Assembly: GCA_963565915.1 (NCBI GenBank)
Contig: OY751495.1
Location: forward strand, 310,001 to 374,000
DNA from: Entoloma clypeatum
Taxonomy: Eukaryota > Basidiomycota > Agaricomycetes > Agaricales > Entolomataceae
Length of the DNA stretch: 64,000 nucleotides
Direction: 5' to 3'
Shown: one piece after another, positions 45,726-57,062 of the stretch
Numbering within the stretch: position 1 is the first letter of the stretch
Layout: every line of letters begins with the position of its first letter
Made by a program: the position numbers and the translations under genes
Notes under the pieces: model-generated
What the model was told of the DNA's origin: nothing
Databases searched by the model: none
The model's input: the letters and a program-made list of their open reading frames with translations, nothing else

Positions 45726-47608
45726 TTACGAGCAACTCACTCCGCTAATACTATCAACATTCTGACAATCTACCTCCACGACGTTCCCACCAGTCACATT
45801 ACGCGGCTCGACGCCGAAGTTTGCGAATTTGAGGTCTGTACAGGTTCCTTCGCTCGAGCAATTGAGTTGGGCGACGATGTCTCTGTACGTCCCCTCCGTC
45901 GTGCCAGAGAGATTGTTGAAAGTGATGTTGGAGTAGGTTAGGGTGGAAGTCTGTGTGAAGTCGAGCGTTTAACGTCCAGCGAGTGTAACAAAAAGAGGTG
46001 AGGTGGGATAGAAATAAAGAAAGAAAATAGAGAGTGACCAACGTACATTACAATACTGATACGGATTTGCACTCGCATTGATTGCCAGAACGTAGCTCAA
46101 GCAGCTATTGATATACGTTGCAAGATCCACATCCTTCATCCAGACATTACTGATTGAGATATTAGCGACTGCCCCAGTCCCGCCTCCGCCTCCATTGGGC
46201 GGGGTACCGAAAGGGACGCCGATCCAGGATTTGAAGTAGACAGCCGCACCGGTACCTTGACCAAGACCGACGCCAGCATAGGAAGGCCGTTGCACGTACA
46301 CGTCTAGTAGGAATGGTACATATCAGAAGATAGTAATGCAAGAAAGGAGGAAGATCAAGAGAAAACTTGCCATCAATGTCAATGTTCGAGATATAATCTG
46401 GCATGTCGGAATACTGCCCCACCGAACCAAACGCGATCCCCGGTCCACCAAGGCAGGTAATGTTTGAGACATGGATGGACGAAGAGTTGCCCTTGAAGGC
46501 GATGCAGTCGTCACCGGCATTGTATGTGAAGTTGTGGATGGTGACGTTTGAGGAGCGCCACATGTCGAGGCTGGAGAGGGTAGGATCAAGCAAGGATGGA
46601 CAAATAGGAGAAGGGGGCCTACCCGTCCACGTTTTGGACCCAGTTGGTTCCGTTAGCATGCTAGGATGAGATGGAGAACGTGAGCCATCACGGACGATCC
46701 ATGGACGCAAACAGAATGCACCGGACTGGAAGAAAGAGCCATGTCAGAACTGAGATGAAAAGCATTGGGAAGCAAGGAACTGACTCGTTATTCTCAGCAT
46801 GCACCTCGATGTTTTCGATTGTGATGTTCTTCGACATCTCAACTGGAGCGTGGAGAAAAATATCAGTCGAGAGCCGAGCCACTGAAGATAACCGCCAAGA
46901 ACAAGAGTATGTCGAAGATGAATGGGGCAAGGAGTTTACCTATCATCGTCCAGAACTGGGCTTGGAAGAAGTACAGATTACGAATGACGCCGTTCGTTGC
47001 GTTGTAGATGTCAAGTGTCATTGGTCGACCAGGCGTGTTCGAACCACCTACAATGGAAACTTAGAACAAGAAAGAAACGAGGCGCACGCAACGAGGGCTC
47101 ACCTGCGGAGTACGTGTACCACGCTTGACCGTTCCCATCTATCATGCCCAGGAAGTCGTCTCCTCCATCCAAAACGAAGTCGTTTCCGTGGAATCTCCAC
47201 GCGGAGAGTTGACTTTGAAGTTCAACCGGGAAGCTGTCAAACAGATGAGCGTCGGTCTACAAGGTCACAAAACCTCTACATGCACCTGTTATTCATCCAG
47301 TATGTGAGGTTACTCGTGTACTGGAAGGTCCCTTCTAGGAGGAGATGCACATTCTCCGCATAGGTCTCCATAGCGCTCCCTATGGTGTAGACGTACGGTG
47401 CAGGGAAGCACACGGTCTTTCCACCATGGCTACACTCCAAGATGATATTCGCAATGCGCGGGGCATCGTCTCGTCCACGACCGAGTGGGAGGAGGGTGCA
47501 GTTGCATCGGTCGCTGCCACCCCGGCCGCCATTACCAGCATTAATTGCAGTAACAAGTAACCTCGTTGAGAGGAGGAGCTGGATGATGTTTTTTGGTGAC
47601 GGTCCCAT
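45726..47608 (-). CDS. GH28 family pectinase (exo-polygalacturonase type)
   Basis: Starts at ATG 47608 with a signal-like N-terminus (IIQLLLSTRLLVTAINA). Firm exons: 47608-47286, 47233-47103, 47047-46940, 46842-46785, an exon pair around 46655-46371, 46303-46047 and 45950-45726. Landmarks: CNCTLLPLGRGRDDAP, GMIDGNGQAWYTYS, then NVDG (the NTDG-type motif), NAGDDCIAFKGNSSS (catalytic DD), GGPGIAFGSVGQY (P replaces the usual H of GHG) and VYFKSWIGVPFG in place of RIK. It should hydrolyse galacturonan or rhamnogalacturonan in the plant wall, secreted. The intron at 46370-46304 is GC-AG. Exon borders between 46785 and 46655 are uncertain. It is the only full host-type enzyme between the arms of the inverted duplication. 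Confidence 0.82.
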
Positions 47609-47680
47609 GGTGGTAAGCGTGAACGTGGGGTTAAAGAGAGGCAGAGTGGACGAAGCGGCGTGATGTGATGGTGAGCATCT

Positions 47681-47690
47681 TCTTTATATG
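47681..47690 (-). promoter_or_regulatory. possible TATA box of the GH28 gene
   Basis: CATATAAAGA on the minus strand, about 75 bp upstream of the GH28 ATG. Confidence 0.45.
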
Positions 47691-47899
47691 TTGGGGGATG
47701 GATAGGGTCAAATGACCTGGTTTACGGGGTGACCGGTGCCCGGGGTAACTCCCCTAAGGCAAGCACCGTCAAATAGGTGACCGTAAAACTGTGCATTACC
47801 AGAATGCGACTCAGCGCTGGACTCATCGAGTAAAAAGAACCATCAAAGTCTGTCGACCCGAAATTTCCAAGTACACCCGGCGCCGAGGGGGATTATCGA

Positions 47900-48329
47900 T
47901 TATAACTTACAACTTTGTTCGAAGTCTGGATGCCTGACTTTCACGAGCCATGTGTTGGAGCTAATGGTCGAGCTCAATTGGAGGCTCGCATAGAAAATTA
48001 CTGACCTCCTGGTATCAACAATGAATTTATCTAGGTCCGGAGCGATCGTTAACTCACGTATTTCCGGAAGTTGGACACTTACATTGCGTTGGAGGACTGT
48101 TGACACCAAAGTTAACCACCACGAGGGTGCTGACGTGGTTCTCCGCACCGTCCGTTCAGCATTCCTGGAGAGCCCGTGCACGACGCAGGTAGAGATTGCC
48201 AATGCTTGTCGTATTCAGGCGGCGCAAGATTGGCAGAGTAACGGGGGCATCGCGGATGGTGACGACAGGATGGGCGGATACCGCCAGCCTAAGAAGGAGA
48301 GTCGACAGCAGAGGAGGGGACTCGAACAT
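47900..48329 (-). pseudogene. secreted aspartic protease (A1) relic
   Basis: Start ATG 48329 with a signal peptide-like MFESPPLLSTLLLRLAVSA. A propeptide follows (IRDAPVTLPILRRLNTTSIG, then NLYLRRARALQ) of the kind seen in basidiomycete A1 proteases. After a frame break, VVVNFGVNSPPTQ and FIVDT plus, across an intron, RSSNTWLVKV appear. This is the first active-site block, but with DTR instead of the essential DTG. The sequence is lost beyond about 47895. It is a truncated, inactivated gene next to the GH28 gene, in the same orientation. Confidence 0.68.
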
Positions 48330-49945
48330 GGTTGAACAATAGGAGAAATTCCGAGAAATCTGATGATGCAGCCTGACGCCATGCATGTTGCGAAGCCAAC
48401 AACAATAGTATACATAGGTCAGACCAAAGATACTTGACATATTGTCGGCTGCTCAGAAGGCGTATATGTTACACGACCAGGGACCTCGTGTAGTGCATGA
48501 CAAATGGATGACAAAAGTCGGAAGTAGAATGTCGGAAAAAAAACCGCGGTCGACAGGGAAGAGGCGCGTGACTGACAAGATATCGATGTCCATGTCTAGA
48601 ATCCGAAGCGGCAAGTGCACATACCAATTTGTGGTTCGAAATTTCGTGTCAAGTTAAAATCGAAGAACTTCGGAGGTTCTCGTGGGAATCTCCAGGCGTC
48701 GTGTCACCCCGGCGTGAACAGACCAAGAGGCCTTTCACACGTGTGACAACGACCTGGGGACACAGAAAAATGAGGTGGGATTCCCTTTGTATGGATTATA
48801 GCTTATGGGGAATCACGATTGAAGCCTTTCCCGCTTCATAATGCTTTCTTGGCGAGGAGATCGGACATCGCGAGGCCGAAGCGGAGGGCGATGGGGAGGA
48901 GGTTCGACGGTTCGAAGATGATGACGTAGGCGACTAGACGGACGTGGATAGACACACAAGGTGATCGCACAAAGGAACTTCCTTCTCAATATGCACAGTC
49001 CCTAACGATGAGCGAACGTGGAGAGAATCTAGCGGGCGAGGTGGTTTTGTTCTGGTGAGTGAGAGGCGCAGAACGGAAAGATAGATATCCGCGAGAGTAA
49101 ATGCGGGTAAAGAATCGCAGAAGGTTCGCTCCAACCGGATCAGGAAGGAATCGTGGGGTTGGTTGGAGGAGATGCAGCCGCGAGCAGGCCTAAACAATCA
49201 AGGGTGCTGGTGGAGGTGTCGAGGTACAGGAGACACGCCGGTGGTTGCAACGTGTGCTGATGACGTGGAACGGCTAGTTGGGGCTCAAGAGGGACAAAAG
49301 GACGAAATGCACTGGTCAACCCGGCAGATAGAAGTGGGTCGTCCAAACCTTTGTATCAGCCTAAGCCAATCTCTAATCAACGCGGGCCGCCGTCAACCGG
49401 TCGGCACTCAGGCTGTCAGCATACGATGTTCAACCTTCGATGCCATTCTACCCCAACGGGTGCGGTCCCTCTGTCCGGGTCGTGACGACGGTGGGGCCGT
49501 CAGTTCGACTCTGTGTTTTGCATCGGTGCCAGTGAATCCGAAATCGCATCGCTCAGCGCAAGGTCAAGGACGAGGGGTGGAATGTAAAAATAGGATAGTT
49601 GTCGGCATAATGGTCGAGGGTGATTGGGTCGACTTTGCCAGAGGATGCAGCCAAACATCCGAACAGAATTGTCAACAGTGCACGATAGACGTGCGTTTCC
49701 GCTGTACAAATATATCCTTCCGTTTCTATACTTTCTTGGCCCCTTTCTGGGTGACGAATGCCAGAGAGTGAAGGAGGGAAATACACTCCCCACGCAGAGG
49801 AGGAAGATAATGACGACATGGAAGACGAAAGCACGAATTCGAAGAGGACGCCATCCAGGTTCAAAGCAATCTCGCCCTCACTAACTGGCCCTTTCAACGT
49901 GTCCCGCTCTGTCTCACTGCAGCGCTCCGTGTCCCTCCGCTCCCT
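48330..49945. other. region without a confident gene
   Basis: About 1.6 kb. Open frames exist on both strands but lack recognisable motifs. A short plus-strand frame ending at 49949 (HAEEEDNDDMEDESTNSKRT...) has coding-like composition and overlaps the end of the minus-strand coiled-coil gene; it may be the tail of a degraded gene. Confidence 0.4.
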
Positions 49946-51051
49946 CTAGTTCTCCTCCTCGCCGTCGTTTGGTCCCAATCTGGCTCGAAGTTCCATTCCA
50001 GCATCAGAGTCATATCCGATATTCGCATCGTCACCATTCATAGGATCCACGCTGGGTGGCCAAAGTCCTTGCGGTGTTGAATCCCTTCGTGCAGCCCCAC
50101 CACCTGTTCCGACTGTTCCGGAACGAGGCCGATCCCCATCGTGACCGTCCCACACGTGATGTAGGCGAGGATTCGGTGGTGCTGAGAGATCACAAGCCAG
50201 GTGTGAAGACGAGGTGGCGTCTGAGAAGGCGGATAAGGTGGGTGAGGGCGGGGCAGGTGCTGTAGATGAAGAAGGAGATTGAGAGTGAGAAGACGGAGGC
50301 GGGTTGCATGAGGAGTGGGCCGGCTTTCTGTCAGGATGTGTCGGTGGTGGCCGTACCCTTCTCGGTGACCTTAGCCTCTCCCTTAAAGACACTTTCCATG
50401 CCCTTCCTCTCCTGCTCGCACCTCTCCAACTCCCCCTCGTCCTCTCCATCATGGTTGCGAGCACTACCTTCTCCGCCTCCCACTCCTCCTTCTCTCGCAC
50501 CACCTCGACCCTCCGCCTCAAAGCCCTCCCTGCGTCCTTCACTTCCTCAACACATTGCTCACTCTGCTCCGCCCTCTTCCTTGAACTTTCCTCCATGACA
50601 CTCCTGATCTTTATCTCGTGCTTCAGCACCTCAGCCGTCTCCTTCGCCACAGCCTCGTCAACAACCGCAACCCGCTCCTCCGTATCCTGCTCATCCTTGG
50701 AAAGCTTCCTCACTCCAGCTTCACATCTTCTCCTCCCAGCCCCCCCCAGCCGTTTCTCGTAATGCGCTGAACCTTCCTTTCCCCGGCCAGACGGACTTCG
50801 TCCACCTCCTTCTTGCGCGCACTTCCCTCCTGACGGCTTTCCTCCACAAAACGCTGAACCCCGTCATTTCGATCTTGGAGCACTGCAATCTCGGATTCGA
50901 GTTTGGCCCTGATCGTCTGAAAAGCGTACAAACATCGCCTGGGTCGAGCAGAGGGTGAGGTTGTGAGGGGTTTAAGCCGGTTGGAGGGCGAGAATTTGGG
51001 TATGTTTTGTTCTTGCTCCTTTTGCGGTGACATGGTATTGATTTCGTTCAT
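49946..51051 (-). pseudogene. coiled-coil protein gene (right arm, extends beyond arm)
   Basis: Charged helical coding: FQTIRAKLESEIAVLQDRND, EESRQEGSARKKEVDEV, then from 50713 KLSKDEQDTEERVAVVDEAV, RKRAEQSEQCVEEVKDAGRA and REKEEWEAEKVVL. Near 50450 the coiled-coil reading shifts frame (DEGELERCEQERKGMESVFK), so an intron or frameshift is present. The tail ends NIGYDSDAGMELRARLGPND and stops at 49946. Downstream of the arm boundary an alternative frame has a hydrophobic stretch (SVFSLSISFFIYSTC). I do not recognise the family. The left-arm copy is cut at 43697. Confidence 0.5.
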
Positions 51052-53106
51052 TCTCTTTGTTTCGCCTTAAGTTGCACGTAAGATGGATGGCGTTGTGGAA
51101 CGACTCATCAGGCGGGAGAAGGAGGTTATGGATGTGCTTATTGACGTGGCGGGCTCGGGGTTGGAGGAGAAGCTTGGTGTTGCAAGAAGTAGGTTTGTGT
51201 TATTTCTTCCTTCTTTTTCCGACTGAGGCAGGATTGAGCAGCTGGAGCGTTTGCGAGGATTCCGTGTACTCTCCTTTTGTTTGGTTCTTAACCTCCGGTT
51301 CAAGTTAGGAGGGATGCCCTTCAGATGAACGTGGGAGAGGTGAAAGAATTTGCTGATAGGTTTGTCATAATTGTGTTCATTGATGCCGTCCAATTGAAGA
51401 ACAAGTTTTATCTAGCACGAAATCTGATCTCGCGGTGGAGATGAAGGAGGGGATGGGGCATTTGGAGGGCGAGTAAGTTAGTTGATTGTATCACCAACCT
51501 GGGGAATAACCGAAATTGGTAGATTGAAAAACGCGAGGAGGAAATGGGTGGAAGTGGAGGTTCAGAAGGCGAATGCTGAGGAGTGGTCGGCTTTGTTTTT
51601 GTTTTCTACCATACTGACAGTTTGGGCTGGGGCTAGGCTTACTGAAGCACGCAAAAAGGCGGAAGGCAAGCTTTTGGATCAGATATCAGCGAGAAAGACG
51701 CTCGAGAGCCAGTCAGTCGTTCCCATTCTCCTCCGTCTTTGATATATTAGTTACGTGTGTTTGGTAGGCTTGTTGACACCGGCCAGTCCCTCGCCGCTGC
51801 CCGAGAAAGAGATGGAAGGGGTTCAGCATGGATAGGAGATTAGGGGGGAAGTGCCATGAGTTGGAAGCTGAGGTGGAAGTGCTGAAGGGAGACGTTAAGG
51901 AAAGGGATGAACGGTCTGTCTATTCGCTCTTATCTGTGTTGAGAGGATCAAAGGCTGAATCATGTGGATAGACTCATCGGTGAATTTATTTCACTTTGTG
52001 AAGGGAAGGAACTGATGAGATTGTTGATGTTGCATCAGCCGGTTAAGAAAAGGTTCGATGCGCAGGGGATAACGTTGAGGTTGACGAAGGAGCAGTGTGT
52101 TGATTTGCTTTTTGTTCTTCCTGCGTATGACGGTCTTTCATCTTTAGGAACAGTTGAGTAGTGCGGAACAGGACGTCAGAGTAATTTGTGTCTATTCCTC
52201 GCGTTACTTTGTCGAGGTGGGCGCAGAGGGTATATATCTTGTCACGGAGCATGTCAATGACTCGATGTGCTGTCGTACAAAACTTGAGCACGAAGAGAGA
52301 GGGAGAGGGAACGAGAGACGCACAGGTGTTGAGATCGAAGTTCTGCGCCTCCAGAAACACAGCCTCCATCTCCCCCATCTGCGCCAAAACAACGCCTTCC
52401 TTCAGTAGCAGCTCTATGGCTACATATGTGAAGTGCCATCAACACATGGGCAAGAGAAAGACACCTGTGATATGCTCATCAGCCGAGGCCTTCGCCTCGC
52501 CCGTCTCGGCCCCTCCATTTCCGTGAAACGCATGTCATGATCCATCCTGAGCCCATGAAATTCCCCTTTCAGCTCGGTCAAGCTTCAACTTCATACTTCA
52601 TCAGGATATCGACCAAACAAGCAAGACCTCAAAAACTCACAGGACCCCAAGTGTACCCTTTACTCTCTCCATCTTCCACCTCCTTCCAAAGCTGATGCAG
52701 GGTTCACGATGACCATTGGATCCCTCAACACTGGCGGCGGATCACAGATTGATGGCGGAGTCTGCCATCGACTGAGCACCAGTGGGCAGAAAACAGTGTC
52801 GCGGGTAATACATAGCGTGTGCGTGTGTGTATATTTACGTGGAGGCGAACAATACGGAGAGTGTTTGCAAACCCCTCCTGGCGAATCTGAGGGAGGAAAA
52901 TTTAAGTAAAAGGCCGACAAACAAGCGCGACGGTTAGCCCAGTCAGCACCAACCCCAACCCAACTCCCACCACAACGGCCGTGGGACCAAGGTGCATCCA
53001 AGGAGCCCTTCCAGGATCTTTACGAGTCCGGAAGGATCAAAGTATCAAAATCCCGGGCTCTTTTCGTTCGGAAGAAAGATGGAGCGTCAGGGCTTCTGTT
53101 GTCATA
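50300..53106 (-). repeat. right arm of the 2.8-kb inverted duplication
   Basis: 2,807 bp, the inverted partner of 40894-43697. Differences seen include QHLVEESR versus QRFVEESR and LMLRQPVKK versus LMLHQPVKK in the encoded frames. No target duplication flanks the pair (TTAATC on the left, CTAGTG on the right). Confidence 0.93.
51083..52408 (+). pseudogene. second coiled-coil gene (right arm), many short introns
   Basis: Starts MDGVVERLIRREKEVMDVLI. Exons are separated by GT-AG introns, e.g. gtttgtc...ttgaag near 51360-51400 and gtaagtt...ttggtag at 51472-51522. Coding pieces: STKSDLAVEMKEGMGHLEGE joined to LKNARRKWVEVEVQKANAEE, then LTEARKKAEGKLLDQISARK and LVDTGQSLAAARERD. After a frame break come HELEAEVEVLKGDVKERDER and LNHVDRLIGEFISLCEGKEL. 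The protein would be almost entirely coiled coil. It starts about 30 bp from, and divergent to, the other coiled-coil gene, which is odd for two real genes. Family not recognised. Confidence 0.5.
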
Positions 53107-53269
53107 CTAGTGAGTTATGTAACCACCACTACATAACCACCGTTGAACACTCTCAGAGTCCATACCATGTTGATTTCCCTTTTTTTTTTTCCTTTCCTGC
53201 GAGCTAGCGTTTCCAGGGCTGCGCGTCATGGTGTACTATGCCTCTGTGGATCATACCGACATTGGGTGC

Positions 53270-53944
53270 CTTCCCGTAAGGTTTAGAAACCTAGATATAG
53301 ATTCTAAACCAGTTAAGCGAGGTTAGCCGAGATCACACTTGCCAAATGGGTCGCACCTGTCATCGGACTTTGAACTGGACCCTCTTCTAGATTTTTAATC
53401 TGGAACACATGCCCCCCCCCCCCCCCCTCGTCTAGTTCAAATTCTGTGTTTCTAGATGTTTGTCAGCATATTCATCGCCCGCAGGCGCAGTTCTTGATCT
53501 CGCGCTTGATGGCGATGCTCGACATTCCCTATTGTCGACAGCTAGAGCCCGTTCCAATGCTCGTAGTATGTTTCATATGGTACGGAAAATACTTATAGCA
53601 CCTTCAAATGATCTTCCTTGGCTGGAAAGCCATGAATCAGCCTACATTGTGCTGACAGGCTCGCACTATATAAAAAACATGTGCAACGAGAACATATTAT
53701 CTATAAAAATTAAAATGGTTTCTCGATACTCAACAAGTTGAGAAATGCCATGAACTCACCGACAGACACACTTCATCACTCGTGTTCTGTTAACACGTGA
53801 TCTCGGGGAACCGGCACGACACTTTTGCTGGCCCTTGATGAAAAGTGTTTATGCATATGGTTTGGAAACAGAGACCTATATTATTCAGACTCCGCTCGCT
53901 TATCGATTTAGAAAATAATCTAGGATTCTAAACCTTACGGGAAG
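53270..53944. mobile_element. 675-bp inverted-repeat element (MITE-like)
   Basis: Ends CTTCCCGTAAGGTTTAGAA and the inverse (TTCTAAACCTTACGGGAAG). Similarity continues inward (CCTAGAT, TTCTAAA, AAGCGAG). It contains a C run (53412-53427). No target duplication is obvious and no coding is supported. Confidence 0.6.
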
Positions 53945-54433
53945 TCATCCATTATCTTGCAAACGGCAACCTCGAAAACAAAACAAAAGGCTCCCTGGTA
54001 TTGCATCAGAACCATACCATGATTCCTTGCATTCGGAAGGAGCCTGCAGCCTGCAGACAGCAGCGTGTTTATTATGGAGGGGACTTGTCTACCAAGCTAC
54101 CCGAGCTACAGACACTCCATGGGACATGTCCGTTTTTTCCTGATGTCAACCGCGTCCCAGGACCCGATTTTTCCGGTGGTTGGCGGGGTATTTGTGGTCA
54201 TAGTGCTGAGCACCCGATCCACTGGAACCGAACAATGGATACTAGGACTCGGAGTCGCTAACTTTAGTTGGTTTGATTGCTGGTTTCGTTTTTTAGCCTC
54301 ATGTACGTTCAGATTAGGGCTGGGCCCCACCTATAGAGTGCCAACGTAAGTACTCCGATCTAGCTACTTTCTTACAAACTTGACTTCTTTGAGGATCAAA
54401 TAAACGAAAACAGCGCGGGCAAGAGCGCGGGGG

Positions 54434-54442
54434 CATAAAAAG
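54434..54442 (+). promoter_or_regulatory. possible TATA box of the small secreted protein gene
   Basis: CATAAAAAG, about 70 bp before the ATG at 54507. Confidence 0.4.
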
Positions 54443-54506
54443 AAAGGAATCGCACCCCGTTGGTACAGCAGTCCTTGTCCCCGCCTACTTCAAGTTGTCC
54501 TCCAAC

Positions 54507-54868
54507 ATGCAGATTCTCAGCTCCTTCACCCTCGTCGCTTTGATGCTCACGGCCCTTTCATCTGCTCGTTCCTGTACGACCGGCCTTGTATACTGTGGAC
54601 GCACTCTAAAAGGCATTGGTACGTTGAATAATTTTGCCGTGATGATGTTCTCTTCATTCATATACTATCATGATAAACAGGAAATTATAATGATATAATC
54701 GGCCAGAATTTGCTTGACGCTGACAGGGGCGGTGACCCAAACGGCATGCTATTCACCTGCCACGGAGATTTTCAGGGAGGAACTGGCCTCGTTCAATTTT
54801 CTCAGGATTGCGGGAGCGCCTCCCGCTGCCACGACGGCGGATCAGGCCGCGATGATTTTTGTACTTGA
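54507..54868 (+). CDS. small secreted cysteine-rich protein
   Basis: Two exons, 54507-54618 and 54681-54868, with a GT-AG intron in phase, giving about 99 residues. A clear signal peptide (MQILSSFTLVALMLTALSSA, cleaved near residue 20) is followed by a mature part with about seven cysteines: CTTGLVYCGRTLKGIG, NYNDIIGQNLL, MLFTCHGDF, QDCGSASRCHDGGSG and a C-terminal FCT. The pattern C...YCG...LF.C......C...C.DGG....D.C is a recurrent small-secreted-protein family in basidiomycetes, several of which are effector candidates. It looks intact. The function of this protein is unknown. Confidence 0.82.
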
Positions 54869-55655
54869 AGTTAGGATGCAGTTGTCTGCGAATTGACGTG
54901 TCAAGTCCAATCATTGTAAGCAAATCACAGTATTAACCTAAACCTAAACTGACTTAAATTTTCACTCCTGCGTTAGTGCTGAATGGAACGCAAATCCACT
55001 TTAATCTCTGGCCAAAATAAGTGATCGTGTGGGATGCGGTGCGAGGCGTCATGGTGGATTGAAGTTTGTAGGTAGAATTAAAGTTGAAACGGATTCTTAA
55101 CGTTACCCTCTCTGTACGGTCGTGTCTTACAACTTAGCGAGATTTTTCCATTTTTCCCATCTGCCTGCGAAGATCTTGGCCATTGCTCCTTCGTTGTCTT
55201 ACATTACGGTAAGTGTGTCGACTCGGGGAATAGTATCTTACGATATAAGGAGCCCTATACGTAGTTTTGATTAATCACTTACCTGTACTTATCCTGGATG
55301 GCTTACGACGTTTTGGCGGGGTGGGAAAGTCTGACCTGTAAGCCGCCGAGCGATCACCGATCGATCAAGGGTCCCGGCAGGGTGTGATGTGATGGGACCC
55401 TGATTACGTCAGACACGCGGCGCGTCGTTCCGTCTGTCGCGCTGGCAGCGCGCGCGCACTTCGTGCCCCTCGTGCTCGGGGAGGGGTCTGATTTGGGGCA
55501 GGGGGAGGAGGAGGAGGAGGGGTTTGGGGGTTGTCACACATCATGTAAGAAATAAACAAAAAAAATGATATTTTTATTTCTAAGTAACACAAAAAAATCG
55601 GCGACGGGGGGAAGGCTGGCAGTGTTGGGCAACTGGACGGGTAAGGGTCGAGGGA
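54869..55655. other. intergenic
   Basis: No gene or clear repeat supported. A GC-rich stretch near 55440-55460 (GCGCGCGCAC) and G-rich purine runs at 55495-55525 stand out. Confidence 0.4.
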
Positions 55656-55910
55656 AAAGGACAAGGTGGTGGTGGACGCCGTTGGGCGCGAGAGAGAAGG
55701 CCGTTGGAAGGCCGTTGGGCGTGAGTGGCGATGAGAGGACGCTGTGGGCATGAGGAACGCCGTTTGGCATGAATAGACACCGTTGGGCGGGAGGAGAAGG
55801 CTGTTGGGCACAAGAGGACGCCGTTGGGCGTGAGCAGAGATGAGGGGACGCCGTTGCGGCAAGAGGGACGACGTTGGGCGCCAGAGGAGGCCGTTGGAAC
55901 AGCAGAGGAG
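55656..55910 (+). repeat. degenerate minisatellite (GCCGTTGGGC units)
   Basis: About ten imperfect units of the type GACGCCGTTGGGCGNGAGNR, spaced roughly 20-30 bp. The long minus-strand frames across it are a by-product of the repeat. A second motif (CCCGTTCGTGCATCCCC) recurs at 56060-56200. Confidence 0.8.
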
Positions 55911-57060
55911 GGAAAGGGGGAGTGGTGAGTGAAGGGAGGTGCAGGTAAGCATTACATACCTCCGGGACACCCCTCGCTGCCCCCATGGCGGCGCCCTGAG
56001 CCCCAAGCCGCCCAGCACCCCTCCTCCGACATGCTGCGATCGTTGACCCACGATCGTGCATCCCCGAACGGGCTCCTCGTTCGAGCCATTCCACGATCGT
56101 GGACGCCCGATCGTGGCACCCGTTCGTGCATCCCCCCGTTTGTGGCACCCGTTCGCGGCTACCCGTTCGTGCATCCCCCGCTCGTGGCACCCGTTCGGTG
56201 GCGTTCAGTGGTGTTGGGTTCTAGGTTTGCGTTCGGGGGGCTCTTGCAGCCGTCGTTGCTGCTCTTCGTGCTGGGCGGTGTCACGGATGGCTGGGTTCGG
56301 GGCGAGGTTCATGGTGGTGGCAAGGGAGAATGTCGTGTCATGTCGTGGCAGCGCTGTGACATGTTAGTGATGTGATTGATTTGATGGCAGATATAACAAG
56401 GCTCACCTGGTTCAACTGGATAAGGCGAGCTGCAAAGGATAAGGAAGGATAAAATGCTTATCCGGGTTCGACTTACACAACAAGCTGCTTGACTTACGGT
56501 TTGACTTACGGCTTGACTTACGATGAGCCGACCTCAGGGTACAGATCCCAACATTTCACGGCATCCCATCAAACCGAAATCGGCTAACCTTCCATCAATC
56601 CCGCTAGCTCCGAAAAGCAAAACTCACCATATCAAGGTAGGTGCGAGAGACCCCCAAACAAACCCCGGAGAGCAGAGAATTTGGAAGTCTCTATCACATT
56701 CCGAGTTTTTATTTTGGGGTACAGAGGGTACGTTTTTTATATATGTTTTTTTATATACTTTTTTTTTTGATGAACGAATTCGGTTGCCATCAAACACCCA
56801 TCACGGCAACCCTTTCCGCTCATCATCCAACCCTCTGCGGCAACCAGATCCCCCGAACGAGGCATCACGATCGTGCACCGCCCGAGAGATCTGACTTACG
56901 ATCCCCCCGTAAGTTCGACCAAATAACTGTACTTATCCGACGCGAGAAAAAACCGTGTCGTCACGCCGAACCATCACCCACCGGGGTTTCCGGAGAGAAG
57001 TACTCCCTCCTTAAGAGGAAACTGGGTAAACCCAAGCCCAACCATCGTAAATTTATTATA
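55911..57060. other. repeat-like region without supported gene
   Basis: Contains CCGTTCG/GTGCATCCCC repeats (56040-56205), a run of GACTTACGG-type repeats (56470-56525) and a T-rich tract (56736-56770). I see no convincing coding. Confidence 0.45.
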
Positions 57061-57062
57061 CG

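Noticed and set aside
50304..50762. Serine/leucine-rich plus-strand ORF
   Set aside because: It is the antisense of a Glu/Lys-rich coiled coil and mirrors its composition.
40894..53106. A giant DNA transposon with 2.8-kb TIRs
   Set aside because: No target duplication at the outer ends, no transposase between the arms, and the arms end inside coding-like sequence; a duplication fits better.
55656..55910. CRISPR array
   Set aside because: Units are degenerate, spacers are not distinct, and the organism is a eukaryote.
55404..56174. A 256-residue minus-strand ORF
   Set aside because: It runs through the GCCGTTGGGC minisatellite and is low-complexity; a repeat by-product.
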